DNA of 64,000 nucleotides, taken from assembly GCA_020465985.1 (NCBI GenBank), contig JAANYP010003850.1:1798001-1862000 (forward strand), in the 5' to 3' direction. Every line of letters begins with the position of its first letter. Positions within the stretch are counted from its first letter, which is position 1. Below, piece by piece: positions 63,865-64,000 of the stretch. A model generated the notes under the pieces. That model saw only the letters and a program-made list of their open reading frames with translations, was not told the origin of the DNA and did not search any database. The position numbers and the translations under genes are program-made. Source of the stretch: Centrapalus pauciflorus. Taxonomy: Eukaryota > Streptophyta > Magnoliopsida > Asterales > Asteraceae.

Positions 63865-64000
63865 GGGTAAATTATAAATTTCGTCCATGTGGTTTACAAT
63901 AAATTATGAATTAGATCCTTTAACTTTAAAAATTACATAGAAAGTCTTTGTGGTTGAAGTTTTGTTACACATTTAATCCTTTGGCAATTTAAAAATACCA
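63865..64000. mobile_element. Left end of a Mutator-like element, cut by the window edge
   Basis: GGGTAAATTATAAATTTCGT, then CCATGTGGTTTAC and TTAACTTTAAAAATTACAT, matches the left arm of the element at 25,803. The rest lies outside the window. Confidence 0.75.

Overview
The window looks like nuclear DNA of a flowering plant, most likely a eudicot. It is very AT-rich and full of long (TA)n tracts. It carries plant-type mobile elements: LINE 3' ends, Helitrons with CTAG-T ends, hAT, PIF/Harbinger and Mutator-like MITEs, and a tRNA-derived SINE. Its three intact genes are plant-specific types with GT-AG introns. I cannot name the species from sequence alone.

Layout. Bases 1-46,600 hold no gene I can support. 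This stretch is a layered repeat landscape. Many insertions could be dated relative to one another because I could find their ends and target-site duplications: four hAT-type elements (three with perfect 8-bp duplications), Mutator-like elements with 9-bp duplications, several PIF/Harbinger-like MITEs with TAA/TTA-type duplications, a complete small Helitron, a LINE with a 10-bp duplication and a SINE with a 9-bp duplication. Bases 15,978-42,830 also hold several families of elements that always sit inside or beside (TA)n microsatellites. Their ends share a GGTTC(A/T)AT core followed by an ATGCA motif. Some are nested in one another or line up in one TA tract.

Bases 46,701-64,000 are genic. 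A plus-strand gene of 4 exons (46,701-49,900) encodes a 757-residue GT64 glycosyltransferase of the GINT1 type (glucosamine inositolphosphorylceramide transferase; Golgi sphingolipid glycosylation). A minus-strand gene of 16 exons (59,407-53,177) encodes a 1,067-residue RAD21/SCC1-family cohesin kleisin of the SYN4 type. A minus-strand gene of 5 exons (63,149-60,721) encodes a 623-residue receptor-like cytoplasmic kinase of subfamily VII with a long acidic, then basic, serine-rich tail. All exon phases close without stops, so the three genes look intact.

The genes have no shared pathway; the plant gene order is simply mosaic. The most notable gene-level observation is that the kinase has Asn where the catalytic Asp of the HRD motif should be, plus an atypical glycine loop, so it may be a pseudokinase. 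The most notable non-gene observation is the superfamily of TA-microsatellite-associated MITEs and their multi-level nesting.
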